Shown: one piece after another, positions 28,000 to 28,171 of the stretch
Layout: every line of letters starts with the position of its first letter
Numbering within the stretch: position 1 is the stretch's first letter
Assembly (NCBI RefSeq): GCF_000226875.1
Contig: NZ_JH164926.1
Location: 363,695 to 391,865 of the forward strand
Source: Neisseria shayeganii 871
GTDB taxonomy: Bacteria > Pseudomonadota > Gammaproteobacteria > Burkholderiales > Neisseriaceae
Length of the DNA stretch: 28,171 bases
Reading direction: 5' to 3'
Position numbers and translations under genes: made by a program
The notes under the pieces: model-generated
Databases searched by the model: none
Told to the model about the DNA's origin: nothing
Seen by the model: only the letters and a program-made list of their open reading frames with translations

Positions 28000-28171
28000 G
28001 GGGCTGAAGTAGATTAGCAGTCATGCTAGGCTACTAAAATGAAGATAACCCACTGTAAATTAGAAAAGACGACACAAAGAAAGCTGCTCGAATATTTTGT
28101 GCTGGAAGTAACCGCCCGTTCTGCTGCCGATATCTTGGGTATCCAACCCAACACCGCCATACTGTTTTATC
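28000..28171 (+). mobile_element. Second IS1595-family element, left end (runs off window)
   Basis: A likely left terminal repeat, GGGGCTGAAGTAGATTAGC, begins at 28000, followed by a small palindrome (TAGCA-GTCA-TGCTA) and the transposase start at 28039. It abuts the broken end of the IS1016-like gene. Confidence 0.7.
28039..28171 (+). CDS. IS1595-family transposase, N-terminal 44 residues
   Basis: The frame from ATG 28039 is open to the right edge. The visible MKITHCKLEKTTQRKLLEYF and VLEVTARSAADILGIQPNTA match the N-terminal helix-turn-helix of IS1595-family transposases common in Neisseriaceae. The catalytic domain lies outside the window, so intactness cannot be judged. It reads opposite to the IS1016-like remnant. 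Confidence 0.75.
   Translation, partial: MKITHCKLEKTTQRKLLEYFVLEVTARSAADILGIQPNTAILFY

Noticed and set aside
1..28171. CRISPR array, tRNA or rRNA
   Set aside because: The only regular short repeats are DUS words at irregular spacing. I saw no tRNA cloverleaf with a TTCRA loop and no rRNA segment, though without a tool a tRNA could be missed.

Overview
The window is a compact, GC-rich stretch of a chromosome from the family Neisseriaceae, most likely Eikenella or a close relative. The strongest clue is a 12-base word, AGGCTACCTGAA (or its complement TTCAGGTAGCCT). I find it 24 times exactly and six more times with one mismatch. From memory this is the Eikenella dialect of the Neisseriaceae DNA uptake sequence (DUS). 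The proteins also look betaproteobacterial (MetZ, ArgB, class Ia NrdAB, CcoS, UvrC, GuaB).

Layout, left to right. At 1-3983 (minus) are a GMC oxidoreductase cut by the left edge, metZ (methionine synthesis) and an acetyl-CoA acetyltransferase. At 4205-6681 (plus) is a run of thiL, pgpA, apaG and a ZapG/YhcB-type membrane protein, ended by a hairpin. At 6833-7015 and 8863-9029 lie two copies of a non-coding, MITE-like repeat. They flank an endonuclease/exonuclease/phosphatase-family gene (plus) and a DMT/EamA transporter (minus). At 9172-15034 (plus) are ppx, an acyl-CoA thioesterase, an LprI-like lipoprotein, a Nudix hydrolase, a small unknown gene, ccoS and an LplT-like MFS transporter. At 15260-16686 (plus) are yidB and argB. 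From 16780 to 25429 everything is on the minus strand. In transcription order these are a DUF4124 protein, uvrC, pgsA, nrdA, a NERD-domain zinc protein, nrdB and a YfaE-like ferredoxin. guaB (plus) follows from a promoter divergent to the DUF4124 gene. The right end holds an unknown gene, an IS1016-type transposase remnant, and the start of a second IS1595-family element that seems to have cut the remnant.

How the parts work together. nrdA, nrdB and the YfaE-like ferredoxin make and maintain class Ia ribonucleotide reductase. uvrC belongs to excision repair. pgpA and pgsA are two steps of phosphatidylglycerol synthesis, located apart. Many DUS copies occur as inverted pairs in gaps between genes and form hairpins that probably double as terminators; others sit inside coding frames as RLPE, GYLK and similar peptides.

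Most worth a second look: (1) the MITE-like repeat, whose ends resemble IS5-group ends and one copy of which has split a DUS in two; (2) the NERD gene lodged between nrdA and nrdB, with two zinc modules of identical spacing and a third degenerate one, and a DUS-like word of another genus's dialect at its 3' junction; (3) alternative DUS hairpins that would hide the start of the small gene before ccoS. No tRNA, rRNA or CRISPR array was seen. All calls come from reading the sequence; no database search was run.
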